From an uncultured Rubrivivax sp. (GTDB taxonomy: Bacteria > Pseudomonadota > Gammaproteobacteria > Burkholderiales > Burkholderiaceae_C), in the NCBI GenBank assembly GCA_937975735.1, contig CALJUI010000063.1, positions 1 to 49,396 of the forward strand: 49,396 bases of DNA. The letters are read 5' to 3'. A model generated the notes under the pieces. That model was not told the origin of the DNA and made no database searches. It saw only the letters and a program-made list of their open reading frames with translations. The position numbers were made by a program, and so were the translations under genes. Position 1 is the first letter of the stretch. Every line of letters begins with the position of its first letter. Of the stretch, positions 36,939 through 45,935 are shown piece by piece.

Positions 36939-38155
36939 TGCGCGTGCTTCACGTCCTCGACCACTCGATCCCGCTGCACAGCGGCTACACCTTCCGCACG
37001 CTGGCGATCCTGCGCGAGCAGCGGCGGTTGGGCTGGGAGACCTTGCACCTGACCACGCCCAAGCAGGGCCCGGGCGACGCCCGCGAGGAATCGGTCGAAG
37101 GCCTGCGCTTCCACCGCACGCCGAGTCGCCCCGGCACCGGCCTGTGGGCGCAGATGAGGCTGACCGCGGCCCGCCTGCGCGAGCTGGTCGACGCCGAGCG
37201 CCCCGACCTGATCCACGCCCATTCGCCGGTGCTCAACGCGCTGCCGGCGCTGTGGGTGCGTCGCCAGCGCCGCGTGCCGGTGGTCTACGAGATGCGCGCG
37301 TCGTGGGAGGACGCCGCGGTCGACCACGGCACCACGCGCGAAGGCAGCCTGCGCTACCGGCTGTCGCGTGCGGTCGAGGGCTTCGCGCTGCGCCGCGCCG
37401 ACCAGGTGACGACGATCTGCGAGGGCCTGCGCGGCGACATCGCCACGCGCGGCATCCCGGCCGAACGCATCACTGTGATCCCGAACGCGGTCGACGTCAG
37501 CAGCTTCCGCTTCGGCGTGCCGGCCGACCCGGCATTGCAGGCGCGGCTGGGCCTGGCCGGCCGCACCGTGATCGGCTTCGCCGGTTCGTTCTACGGCTAC
37601 GAGGGCCTGCACCTGCTGGTCGAGGCACTGCGCACGATGCGCCCGCGCCACCCGGACCTGCGCCTGCTGCTGGTCGGCGGCGGGCCCCAGGAGGCGGCGC
37701 TGAAGGCGCAGGTCGCCGAGGCCGGACTCGGTGACGCGGTGATCTTCACCGGCCGCGTGCCGCACGATGAGGTGCAGCGCTACTACGAGCTGATCGACGT
37801 GCTGGCCTACCCGCGTCTGCCGATCCGCCTGACCGACCTCGTCACGCCACTGAAGCCCCTGGAGGCGATGGCCCAGGGACGCATCCTGGTCGCCAGCGAC
37901 GTCGGCGGCCACCGCGAGCTGATCCGCCACGGCGAGACCGGATTTCTCTGCCCGGCCGGCGACCCCGCCGCGCTGGCGGCGGCGCTGGAGGACGTGCTGG
38001 CCCACCGCGAGCGCTGGCCGCAGGTTCGCGACGACGCGCGCCGCTTCGTCGAGACCGAGCGCACCTGGGCGCTGAGCGTGGCCCGCTACGCCGACGTCTA
38101 CCGGCGCGCGCTGTCGCACCGCGGCCGGCCGCTGCCGGCGGCGCTGGGCGCCTGA
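36938..38155 (+). CDS. Exosortase A system-associated GT4 glycosyltransferase (TIGR04063 type)
   Basis: 405 aa GT-B glycosyltransferase. N-terminal MRVLHVLDHSIPLHSGYTFR is the subfamily signature. Then HAHSPVLNALPALWV, YEMRASWEDAAVDHGTT and C-terminal IGFAGSFYGYEGLHLLVEAL, with LVTPLKPLEAMAQG replacing the classic E-x7-E block. It overlaps amidotransferase 1 by one base (TGATG). An in-frame ATG at 36839 is only a shadow of the upstream gene. Confidence 0.92.
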   Translation: MRVLHVLDHSIPLHSGYTFRTLAILREQRRLGWETLHLTTPKQGPGDAREESVEGLRFHRTPSRPGTGLWAQMRLTAARLRELVDAERPDLIHAHSPVLNALPALWVRRQRRVPVVYEMRASWEDAAVDHGTTREGSLRYRLSRAVEGFALRRADQVTTICEGLRGDIATRGIPAERITVIPNAVDVSSFRFGVPADPALQARLGLAGRTVIGFAGSFYGYEGLHLLVEALRTMRPRHPDLRLLLVGGGPQEAALKAQVAEAGLGDAVIFTGRVPHDEVQRYYELIDVLAYPRLPIRLTDLVTPLKPLEAMAQGRILVASDVGGHRELIRHGETGFLCPAGDPAALAAALEDVLAHRERWPQVRDDARRFVETERTWALSVARYADVYRRALSHRGRPLPAALGA

Positions 38156-38160
38156 GGAGG
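38154..38160 (+). promoter_or_regulatory. Ribosome binding site of amidotransferase 2
   Basis: GAGGAGG, 8 bases before ATG 38169, overlapping the end of the GT gene; it supports the Met-Cys start needed for a free N-terminal Cys. Confidence 0.6.
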
Positions 38161-38168
38161 CCCTCGTC

Positions 38169-40133
38169 ATGTGCGGCATCCATGGCCTGATCCAGCTCGA
38201 CGGACGCGCGGTCGAGCCGCGCTGGCTCAGCGCGATGGGCGACGTCACCGCCCACCGCGGGCCGGACGACGAGGGTCAGCACATCGACGGCGACTGCGGC
38301 ATCGCGATGCGGCGGCTGTCGATCATCGACCTCGCCGGCGGCCACCAGCCGATCGCCAACGCCGACGGCTCGCTGGTCATCGTCTGCAACGGCGAGATCT
38401 ACAACTACCGCGAGCTGCGCGATCAGCTGCGCGCACTCGGCCATGTCTTCAAGACCGGGTCGGACAGCGAGGTGCTGCTGCACGGCTACGCCGCCTGGGG
38501 CGACGAGGTGGTGCAGCGCCTGAACGGCATGTTCGACTTCGCCCTGTGGGACGCGCGCCGCCGCCGCCTGCTGATCGGCCGCGACCGGCTCGGCGTCAAG
38601 CCGCTGTACGTGCTGCAGGACGGCCGGCGCCTGGCCTTCGCCACCGAGGCCAAGGCACTGCTGCAGCTGCCCGGCGTGCGCACCGCGCTCGACCGCCGCG
38701 TGCTGGCCGACTACCTGCACCTGGGCTACGTGCCGGCGCCGATGTGCATCTTCGAAGGCATCCGCAAGCTGCCGCCCGCGACGCTGCTGGCGGTCGAAGG
38801 CGGGCAGGTGCGCGAGTGGCGCTACTGGCGCATGCCGGACCGGGTCGACCGGGCGGTCACCGAGGCCGACTGGGTCGAGCGCATCCGCACCGGCATCGAC
38901 GAGGCGGTGCACCGGCAGATGGTGTCGGACGTGCCGATCGGCGCCTTCCTGTCCGGCGGCGTCGACTCCAGTGCCGTCGTCGCGGCGATGGCGCGCCACA
39001 GCGACCGGCCGATCCGCACCTACGCGATCGGCTTCGAGGGCGGCCCGGCCGAGCGCCTGTACAACGAGCTGCCGTACGCGCGCCGCGTCGCCGAGCTCTT
39101 CAAGACCGAGCACCATCAGATCGTCGTCAAGCCCGACGTCGTCGGCCTGCTGCCCAAGCTGCTTTGGCACATGGACGAGCCGATCGCCGACTCAGCCTTC
39201 ATCACCACCTACCTGGTCAGCGAGTTCGCGCGGCGCGACGTGAAGGTCATCCTGTCCGGCGTCGGCGGCGACGAGCTGTTCGGCGGCTACCGCCGCTACC
39301 TCGGCGCGCACTACGCCAGCCGCTTCAACGCATTGCCCGGCTGGGCGCGCAGGCTGGCCAGCGCCACCGCGGCGCGGCTGCCGGCCGACCGGCATCACAA
39401 GTGGCTCAACGTCGCCCGCCTGGCCAAGGGCTTCATCGCCAGCGCCGAGATGGACGGCGACGCACGCTACCGCAGCTACCTGCAGGTGCTGTCGCGTGAG
39501 GCCTCGGCCGCGCTGCTGCTGCAGCGGCCTGGCGACGGCGCCGACCGTCTGGCCGATGCCTTCGCCGCCGCCGGCCGCGACGACGAGCTGAACCGCCTGT
39601 TCGCGGTCGACGCCGAAACGCAGCTGCCCGACGACCTGCTGCTGCTGACCGACAAGATGAGCATGGCGGTGTCGCTCGAGTGCCGCGTCCCGCTGCTCGA
39701 CCACGAGCTGGTCGAGCTGGCGGCGTCGATCCCCGGCGAACTCAAGGCCAAGGGCGGGCGGCTGAAGCACCTGATGAAGGCCGCACTCGCCGACCAGCTG
39801 CCCGACGACATCCTGCACCGCGCCAAGCGCGGCTTCGGCACGCCGATGGGCGCGTGGATGAAGGCCGAGCTGCTCGGCGTCGTGCGCGCGCTGCTGTCGC
39901 GCGACACGATCATTGCGCGAGGACTGTTCGATGCCGACTCCGTGGGGGGTCTGCTCGTCGACCACGAGGCGCAGCGTGCCGACCACACCGATGCGTTGCT
40001 GGCGCTGCTCAACCTCGAGGTCTGGAGCCGCATTCATCTCGATGGTCGCGACAGCGCCGACGTCGCCGACGAACTGCACCGGCTGGCCGGCCAACGATCG
40101 GCACCCGCAGCGCGCGAGGCAGTGCCCGCATGA
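38169..40133 (+). CDS. Asparagine-synthase-like amidotransferase 2
   Basis: 654 aa, second class II amidotransferase of the locus. Cys2 in MCGIHGLIQLDG, AHRGPDDEG, CNGEIYNYREL, PPi loop GAFLSGGVDSSAVV near residues 257-270, SGVGGDELFGGYRRYLG, and KRGFGTPMGAWMKAELL at the C-terminus. It is clearly diverged from amidotransferase 1, so the pair probably amidates different acceptors rather than being a recent copy. Strong RBS, and ATGA overlap with the next GT. True asparagine synthase is less likely in this context but cannot be excluded from sequence. Confidence 0.9.
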   Translation: MCGIHGLIQLDGRAVEPRWLSAMGDVTAHRGPDDEGQHIDGDCGIAMRRLSIIDLAGGHQPIANADGSLVIVCNGEIYNYRELRDQLRALGHVFKTGSDSEVLLHGYAAWGDEVVQRLNGMFDFALWDARRRRLLIGRDRLGVKPLYVLQDGRRLAFATEAKALLQLPGVRTALDRRVLADYLHLGYVPAPMCIFEGIRKLPPATLLAVEGGQVREWRYWRMPDRVDRAVTEADWVERIRTGIDEAVHRQMVSDVPIGAFLSGGVDSSAVVAAMARHSDRPIRTYAIGFEGGPAERLYNELPYARRVAELFKTEHHQIVVKPDVVGLLPKLLWHMDEPIADSAFITTYLVSEFARRDVKVILSGVGGDELFGGYRRYLGAHYASRFNALPGWARRLASATAARLPADRHHKWLNVARLAKGFIASAEMDGDARYRSYLQVLSREASAALLLQRPGDGADRLADAFAAAGRDDELNRLFAVDAETQLPDDLLLLTDKMSMAVSLECRVPLLDHELVELAASIPGELKAKGGRLKHLMKAALADQLPDDILHRAKRGFGTPMGAWMKAELLGVVRALLSRDTIIARGLFDADSVGGLLVDHEAQRADHTDALLALLNLEVWSRIHLDGRDSADVADELHRLAGQRSAPAAREAVPA

Positions 40134-41362
40134 ACATTCTCTACCTCTGCCACCGCTTCCCGTTTCCGCCCAAGCGGGGCGGCAAGATCCGCCCGTTCAA
40201 CATGATCCGCCACCTGCACGGGCAGGGGCACAAGGTCACGGTCTGTTCGCTGGCGCGAACGACGTCGGAAGCCGAGGAAGGGCAGGGCATCGCGCCCCAC
40301 TGCACCGCCTTCCACGCCGCCGTGGTCAGTGAACCGTTGCAGTGGGCGCGCATGATCCTGCGGCTGCCGCTGACCACGCCGTCGTCGATGGGCTACTTCT
40401 ACAGCGCCGAGATGGCCGCCACCGTTCGCCGGCTGCTCGCCGAGCAGCGGTGGGACCTGATCTTCGTGCACTGCTCGTCGGTGGCGCCCTACGTCGCGCA
40501 CGTCAGGGACGTGCCCAAGATCCTGGACTTCGGCGACATGGACTCGCAGAAGTGGCTCGAGTACGCGAACTACAAGCCCTTCCCGCTGTCGCTCGGCTAC
40601 CGCCTCGAGGGCTGGAAGATGCTGCGCGCCGAGAAGCGGCTGGCGCGGCATTTCGACCTGTGCACCGCGACCACCCGCGCCGAGTGGCAGACGCTGGAGG
40701 ACTACCGCACCGGCGCCGCCACCGACTGGTTCCCGAACGGCGTCGACGCGGACTTCTTCTGTCCCACCGACGGCGCCTACGACGCGGATACCGTCAGCTT
40801 CATCGGCCGCATGGACTATTACCCGAACCAGGAGTGCATGCAGCGCTTCTGCGACCAGGTCTGGCCACGGCTGCGCGCGCAGCGGCCGTCGATGAAGCTG
40901 CTCATCGTCGGCGCCGACCCCTCGCCGGCGATGCGGGCGCTCGGCGATCGCCCCGGCGTCACCGTCACCGGCAGCGTGTCGGACGTGCGGCCCTACATCC
41001 GCGGCTCGGCGGTGATGGTCGCGCCGCTGGCCATCGCGCGCGGCACGCAGAACAAAATCCTCGAAGCGATGGCGATGGGTGTGCCGGTGGTCACCAGCCG
41101 CGTCGCCGCCGGCGGCGTCGACGCGGTCGCCGGCGAGCACCTGCTCGTCGCCGACGAACCCGAGGCGATCGCCGACGCGATCCTGCGGCTCACCGGTGAC
41201 GCCGCCGAGCGCGCCCGCCTGGCCGCCGCCGGCCGCGCGCGCATGATCAGCCACCACGCCTGGCCGCGCTCGATGCAGCGCCTGGACGGCATCATCGAGC
41301 GCTGCCTGCGCGACGTCGCCGGCGCCTCGCCCTCCTCACGTCCCGCTCGGAATCCTGCATGA
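40130..41362 (+). CDS. XrtA-system GT4 glycosyltransferase (TIGR03087 type)
   Basis: 410 aa GT-B glycosyltransferase. MNILYLCHRFPFPPKRGGKI and DFGDMDSQKWLEYANY are diagnostic of the XrtA sugar transferase 1 type. The C-terminal half has FIGRMDYYPNQECMQRF and the donor-site APLAIARGTQNKILEAMAMG. ATGA overlaps on both sides place it in the coupled run. It should add one sugar to the lipid-linked repeat at the cytoplasmic face. Confidence 0.93.
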   Translation: MNILYLCHRFPFPPKRGGKIRPFNMIRHLHGQGHKVTVCSLARTTSEAEEGQGIAPHCTAFHAAVVSEPLQWARMILRLPLTTPSSMGYFYSAEMAATVRRLLAEQRWDLIFVHCSSVAPYVAHVRDVPKILDFGDMDSQKWLEYANYKPFPLSLGYRLEGWKMLRAEKRLARHFDLCTATTRAEWQTLEDYRTGAATDWFPNGVDADFFCPTDGAYDADTVSFIGRMDYYPNQECMQRFCDQVWPRLRAQRPSMKLLIVGADPSPAMRALGDRPGVTVTGSVSDVRPYIRGSAVMVAPLAIARGTQNKILEAMAMGVPVVTSRVAAGGVDAVAGEHLLVADEPEAIADAILRLTGDAAERARLAAAGRARMISHHAWPRSMQRLDGIIERCLRDVAGASPSSRPARNPA

Positions 41363-42675
41363 AGATCAGCATCTTTGGACTCGGCTATGTCGGCGCGGTC
41401 TCGCTCGCCTGCCTGGCACGCGACGGTCACGACGTCATCGGCGTCGACATCGACCGCACCAAGCTCGACCTGATCACGCAGGGCAAGACACCCGTGGTCG
41501 AGGAGGGCATGGTCGAGCTGATGCGGCAGGTTGCGGCGAGCGGCCATGTCAGCGTCACCACCGACGCCGAGCAGGCCGTGCTCGGCAGCGAGATCAGCCT
41601 GGTCTGCGTCGGCACGCCGAGTGCCCCCAACGGCAGCCAGGACCAGAGCGCGATCCTGCGCCTGGCCGAGCAGATGGGCCGCGCGCTGAAGGGCAAGGAG
41701 CCTGGCCACGTCGTCGTCTTCCGCAGCACCTTGGTGCCCGGCACCGTCGAAGACGTGTTGCGGCCGATCGTCGAGCGCGAGTCCGGCAAGAAGGACGGCG
41801 TGGACTTCCATCTGTGCTTCCAGCCCGAGTTCCTGCGCGAGGGCAGCTCGATCAGGGACTACGACAAGCCACCGTTCACGATCGTCGGCGCCAACGCCGA
41901 GGCGGCGTTCGAGCGGCTGCAGGCCCTGTTCGGACACCTGCCGTGCAAGTTCCTGCGCACCTCGGTCCGCTCGGCCGAGATGATGAAGTACAGCTGCAAC
42001 AACTTCCACGCGCTGAAGATCACCTTCGCCAACGAGACCGCTCGCCTGTGCGCGGCGCTCGGCGTCGACGCATTCGAGGTGATGGACCTTGTCTGCCAGG
42101 ACACCCAGCTCAACATCAGCAAGGCCTACCTGCGGCCGGGTTTCGCCTTCGGCGGCAGCTGCCTGCCCAAGGACCTGCGCGCCACCGCCTACCTGGCCAA
42201 GGTCCACGACGTCGACCTGCCGATGATGACCGGCATCCTGGCCAGCAACCGCGTGCACCTGGACCTGGCCTTCGACCGCGTCGTCGCGGCGGACAAGCGC
42301 AAGGTCGGCTTCGTCGGCCTGTCGTTCAAGACCGGCACCGACGACCTGCGCGAGAGCCCGCTCGTGACGCTGGCCGAGAAGCTGATCGGCAAGGGCTATG
42401 AACTGCGCATCTACGACCCCGAAGTGCACCTGGCGCGGCTGCTGGGTGCGAACAAGAGCTTCATCGAGCGGCACCTGCCGCACATCGGCGAGATGCTGAT
42501 GCCCGAGCTCGACGGCGTGGTCGACGCCAGCGAGGTGATCGTGCTCGGCAGCAGCAGCCCGGCGGTGCTCGAAGCGCTGGCTGCACGGCTGAAGCCCGGG
42601 CAGGTGCTGATCGATTTGGTGCGCGTGCCGCCGAGCTCGGCGTTGGCCAAGAGAGCAGAAGGCTTGTGTTGGTAA
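41359..42675 (+). CDS. algD: GDP-mannose 6-dehydrogenase-like enzyme (AlgD type)
   Basis: 438 aa nucleotide-sugar dehydrogenase. MKISIFGLGYVGAVSLACLA, CVGTPSAPNGSQD, FRSTLVPGTVEDV, QPEFLREGSSIRDYD, catalytic Cys in GFAFGGSCLPKDLRA and LSFKTGTDDLRESPLV match AlgD, as does the unusual C-terminal AEGLCW. AlgD makes GDP-mannuronate, but no alg polymerase, epimerase or lyase is nearby, so the uronate would enter a heteropolysaccharide. ATGA overlap with the previous GT. UDP-sugar specificity is a less likely alternative. Confidence 0.85.
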   Translation: MKISIFGLGYVGAVSLACLARDGHDVIGVDIDRTKLDLITQGKTPVVEEGMVELMRQVAASGHVSVTTDAEQAVLGSEISLVCVGTPSAPNGSQDQSAILRLAEQMGRALKGKEPGHVVVFRSTLVPGTVEDVLRPIVERESGKKDGVDFHLCFQPEFLREGSSIRDYDKPPFTIVGANAEAAFERLQALFGHLPCKFLRTSVRSAEMMKYSCNNFHALKITFANETARLCAALGVDAFEVMDLVCQDTQLNISKAYLRPGFAFGGSCLPKDLRATAYLAKVHDVDLPMMTGILASNRVHLDLAFDRVVAADKRKVGFVGLSFKTGTDDLRESPLVTLAEKLIGKGYELRIYDPEVHLARLLGANKSFIERHLPHIGEMLMPELDGVVDASEVIVLGSSSPAVLEALAARLKPGQVLIDLVRVPPSSALAKRAEGLCW

Positions 42676-43829
42676 ACCGCCTGATCGATTGCGCGAACCG
42701 ACCGACTTCTATGCCGCAGCGGTCTTCGCCTGTTGCGCGGGAGCGGTGGCCGGCGATCTGCGTCGTCGGACCCCTGCCCCCGCCTTCCGGCGGCATGGCC
42801 AACCAGTGCGAACAGCTGGTGAGGCTGCTGCGCGAGGAAGGCGCCCAGGTCGAACTGGTGCGCACCAACCCACCCTACCGGCCCGGCTGGATCGGCGGCG
42901 TACCGATCGTCCGGGCCGGCGCGCGACTGCTGCCCTACCTGCTGGCCCTGTGGCGCGGCATCGGCGGCGCGCAGGTCGTGCACGTGTTCGCCAACTCGGG
43001 CTGGGCCTGGCACCTGCTCGCCTGGCCGGCACTGGTGATCGCGCGCTGGCGGGGCGTGCCGACGATCGTCAACTACCGCGGTGGGCAGGCCGATCAATTC
43101 TTCCGCCAGGCGCCGCGCCACGTGCACCGCGCGCTGGCCCGGGCGACGCTGCGCGTGACGCCGTCGGACTTCCTGCTGCGGGTCTTCCGTGCGCACGGCC
43201 TGGATGCGATCGTGATCCCGAATGTCGTCGACCTCGGGCGCTTCCACCTGCGGCCCGACGCGGAGAGGCCTGCGCCGCACCTCATCGTCACGCGCAACCT
43301 GGAGCCGATCTACGACATCCCGACCGCGCTGCGGGCCTTCCAGCGCATCCATCGGGCGCTGCCGCAGGCCCGCCTGACGGTGGCCGGCAGCGGCCCCGAG
43401 CTCGATGCACTGCGCCGCCTTGCGGCGCAGTTGGGGCTGGCCGACGCGGTGCGGTTCAGCGGCCGGATCGACAATGCGCAGATCGCGGCCCTCTACGACA
43501 GCGCCGACTTGATGCTCAACCCCAGCGCCGCCGACAACATGCCGATCTCGATCCTCGAGGCGCTGGCCAGCGGCGTTCCGGTGGTCAGCACCGACGCGGG
43601 CGGCATCCCGGACCTCGTCGAGCACGAACGCACCGCGCTGCTGGTGCCGGTGGGCGACGACGCGGCGATGGCCGAGGCGGCGCTGCGCCTGCTGCGGGAT
43701 CCGCCGCTGGCATCGCGCCTGCGGCAGGCCGGGGCGAGCGAGGTCGAGCGCTTCGCCTGGCCGAACGTGCGGGCGCAGTGGCGTCAGGCCTATTGGCGTG
43801 CGCTCGACGCGACGGCGCAGGAGGGCTGA
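42666..43829 (+). CDS. GT4 glycosyltransferase
   Basis: 387 aa from GTG 42666, overlapping the dehydrogenase by 10 bases; ATG 42711 is an alternative that starts 15 residues later and closer to the conserved VVGPLPPPSGGMANQCEQL. GT-B motifs: VVHVFANSGWAWHLLAWP, NYRGGQADQFF, TRNLEPIYDIPTALRAF, and NPSAADNMPISILEALASG (E-x7-E-like position). No subfamily name is clear to me, so linkage and sugar are unknown. Confidence 0.88.
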   Translation: MLVNRLIDCANRPTSMPQRSSPVARERWPAICVVGPLPPPSGGMANQCEQLVRLLREEGAQVELVRTNPPYRPGWIGGVPIVRAGARLLPYLLALWRGIGGAQVVHVFANSGWAWHLLAWPALVIARWRGVPTIVNYRGGQADQFFRQAPRHVHRALARATLRVTPSDFLLRVFRAHGLDAIVIPNVVDLGRFHLRPDAERPAPHLIVTRNLEPIYDIPTALRAFQRIHRALPQARLTVAGSGPELDALRRLAAQLGLADAVRFSGRIDNAQIAALYDSADLMLNPSAADNMPISILEALASGVPVVSTDAGGIPDLVEHERTALLVPVGDDAAMAEAALRLLRDPPLASRLRQAGASEVERFAWPNVRAQWRQAYWRALDATAQEG

Positions 43830-43832
43830 TCG

Positions 43833-44549
43833 ATGTCCGCATTGGCGCACCGCCTGCTCGAACGCTTCTACAAGGACGTGCCGCATCCCTATCGCCTGTT
43901 CGAGCGGCGCGTCGACAGCCTGCTCGGGCCCGGGGTGCGCGTGCTGGTCGACGCCGGCTGCGGCCGCACCGTGCCGGTGCTGCGCAAGTACCTGGGGCGT
44001 GTCGACCGGCTGATCGGCATCGAGCTGGTCGACTTCACCGACGTGCCGGCGGGCATCGAGACCCACAACGCCGACCTCGGCGCGCTGCCCCTGGCCGACG
44101 CCAGCGTCGACCTCATCATGTCGCGCAGCGTCTTCGAGCACCTGACCGATCCCGAGCCGGTCTACCGTGAGTTCGCGCGCGTGCTGCGGCCGGGTGGCCG
44201 GGTCGTGTTCCTGACGGCCAACATGTGGGACTATGGCACGCTCGCCGCGCGCATGATCCCGAACCGCTTCCATGGCCGCATCGTCAAGGCGGTGGAAGGG
44301 CGTGCGGAGGAGGACACCTTCCCGACGGCCTACAAGACGAACACCCGTGGCGACGTCGCTCGGCTCGCGGCCCAGAGCGGGCTCCGCGTCGAGGCCTTCG
44401 AGTACCTCAGCCAGTACCCGAACTATTTGATGTTCAACGGCGTGCTGTTCGCCATCGGAACCGCCTTCGAGCGGCTGATCAGCCGCTTCGAGATCTTCCG
44501 GCTGCTGCGCGGGTGGATCCTGGTCACGCTGGTCAAGCCGGCCGATTGA
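43833..44549 (+). CDS. Class I SAM-dependent methyltransferase
   Basis: 238 aa. SAM motif I in VLVDAGCGRTVPVL (about residues 37-50), then IGIELVDF, NADLGALPLADASVDLIMS and VFEHLTDPEPVYREFARVLRPGG. Typical Methyltransf_11 layout. Likely O-methylates a sugar of the repeat, inferred from context. The C-terminus carries a hydrophobic stretch (NYLMFNGVLFAIGTAF) that may touch the membrane. 3 bases after the GT4 gene. Confidence 0.88.
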   Translation: MSALAHRLLERFYKDVPHPYRLFERRVDSLLGPGVRVLVDAGCGRTVPVLRKYLGRVDRLIGIELVDFTDVPAGIETHNADLGALPLADASVDLIMSRSVFEHLTDPEPVYREFARVLRPGGRVVFLTANMWDYGTLAARMIPNRFHGRIVKAVEGRAEEDTFPTAYKTNTRGDVARLAAQSGLRVEAFEYLSQYPNYLMFNGVLFAIGTAFERLISRFEIFRLLRGWILVTLVKPAD

Positions 44550-44561
44550 TCACTGATCAGG

Positions 44562-45935
44562 ATGTCCGGCCTCTACACTCGATTCGTCAGCCGCGTGCTG
44601 TTCCCGCTGCACGAGCGACTCAAGCACCACGACAGCGTCGCACTGCGCGAACGCCTCGAGCGCAGCCAGTGGCTGGAGCCTGCGCAGATCCGGCAGCTGC
44701 AGCTCGACCGCCTGCGCGCCTTTCTCGCCGATGTCGGCCGGCGAGTGCCCTACTACCGCGAGCTGTTCACCCAGATCGGCTTCGACCCCGCAGCGCTGCG
44801 GTCGGTGGCCGACCTGGCGCGGCTGCCGTTGCTCGACAAGGCGACGATACGCCGCCATGCCGAGTCGATGAAGGCCGACGGCCACGGCCCGCTGAGTCGG
44901 TACAACACCGGCGGTTCGTCGGGCCAGCCGCTCGTCTTCTACATCGGGCGCGACCGCAAGAGCCACGACGTCGCCGCGAAGTGGCGGGCCACCCGCTGGT
45001 GGGGCGTGGACATCGGCGACACCGAGGCCGTGATCTGGGGGTCGCCAATCGAGCACGGCGCGCAGGACCGGCTGCGCCTGTGGCGCGACCGGCTGTTGCG
45101 CAGCACGCTGCTGCCGGCCTTCGAGATGTCCGAGGCGCGGCTCGATGAGTTCGTGGCCTGGTTGCGCCGGCATCGGCCGCGCATGCTGTTCGGCTATCCG
45201 TCGGCGCTGAGCTATATCGCACGCCACGCGCAGCAGCGTGGCGTCCGGCTCGACGACCTCGGCGTGAAGGTGGCCTTCGTCACCAGCGAGCGGTTGTACG
45301 ACGAGCAGCGCGCGCTGATCGAGCGGACCTTCGCCTGTCGCGTCGCCAACGGCTACGGCGGCCGCGACGCCGGCTTCATCGCCCACGAGTGCCCGTCCGG
45401 CCGCCTGCACCTGAGCGCCGAGGACATCGTCGTCGAGACGGTCGACGAGCGCGGGATGCCGACGCCGACGGGGCAAGGGGGCGAGATCGTGGTCACCCAC
45501 CTGGCCACCGCCGATTTCCCCTTCGTGCGCTATCGCACCGGCGACGTGGGGTTGGTCGACGACGCGCGCTGCGACTGCGGTCGCGGGCTGCCGGTGCTGG
45601 CCGATCTGCAGGGCCGCACGACCGACTTCGTGGTCGCCGCCGACGGAACGGTGATGCACGGTCTGGCGCTGATTTACATCGTGCGCGACCTGCCCGGCAT
45701 CGCCGGATTCAAGGTCACCCAGGAGACCAGGACGAGAACGACGGTCGACCTGGTGCCGGAAGGCGACTTCGACCCGGCCGTGATCCCGGGCATCGTCGAC
45801 GGCTTCCGCCGCCGCCTGGGGGCGCAGGTCGAGGTGCAGGTGCGAACGGTCGAGACCAGCGCGCCCGAGGCCTCGGGCAAGTATCGTTACATCGTCAGCC
45901 ACGCGCTCGACGGGATCGAGGCGACCACGACATGA
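44562..45935 (+). CDS. Phenylacetate-CoA ligase-like adenylate-forming protein (CapK type)
   Basis: 457 aa. Adenylation motifs: YNTGGSSGQPLVFYIG (P-loop), LFGYPSALSYIARHAQ, NGYGGRDAGFIAHEC and FVRYRTGDVGLVDDARCDCGRGLP. This is the PaaK/CapK family frequent in capsule loci. It may activate an acid for transfer onto a sugar; the usual XrtA acyl-CoA ligase (TIGR03098 type) is a different family and is not in the window. 12 bases follow the methyltransferase; ATGA overlap with the O-ligase. Confidence 0.87.
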   Translation: MSGLYTRFVSRVLFPLHERLKHHDSVALRERLERSQWLEPAQIRQLQLDRLRAFLADVGRRVPYYRELFTQIGFDPAALRSVADLARLPLLDKATIRRHAESMKADGHGPLSRYNTGGSSGQPLVFYIGRDRKSHDVAAKWRATRWWGVDIGDTEAVIWGSPIEHGAQDRLRLWRDRLLRSTLLPAFEMSEARLDEFVAWLRRHRPRMLFGYPSALSYIARHAQQRGVRLDDLGVKVAFVTSERLYDEQRALIERTFACRVANGYGGRDAGFIAHECPSGRLHLSAEDIVVETVDERGMPTPTGQGGEIVVTHLATADFPFVRYRTGDVGLVDDARCDCGRGLPVLADLQGRTTDFVVAADGTVMHGLALIYIVRDLPGIAGFKVTQETRTRTTVDLVPEGDFDPAVIPGIVDGFRRRLGAQVEVQVRTVETSAPEASGKYRYIVSHALDGIEATTT

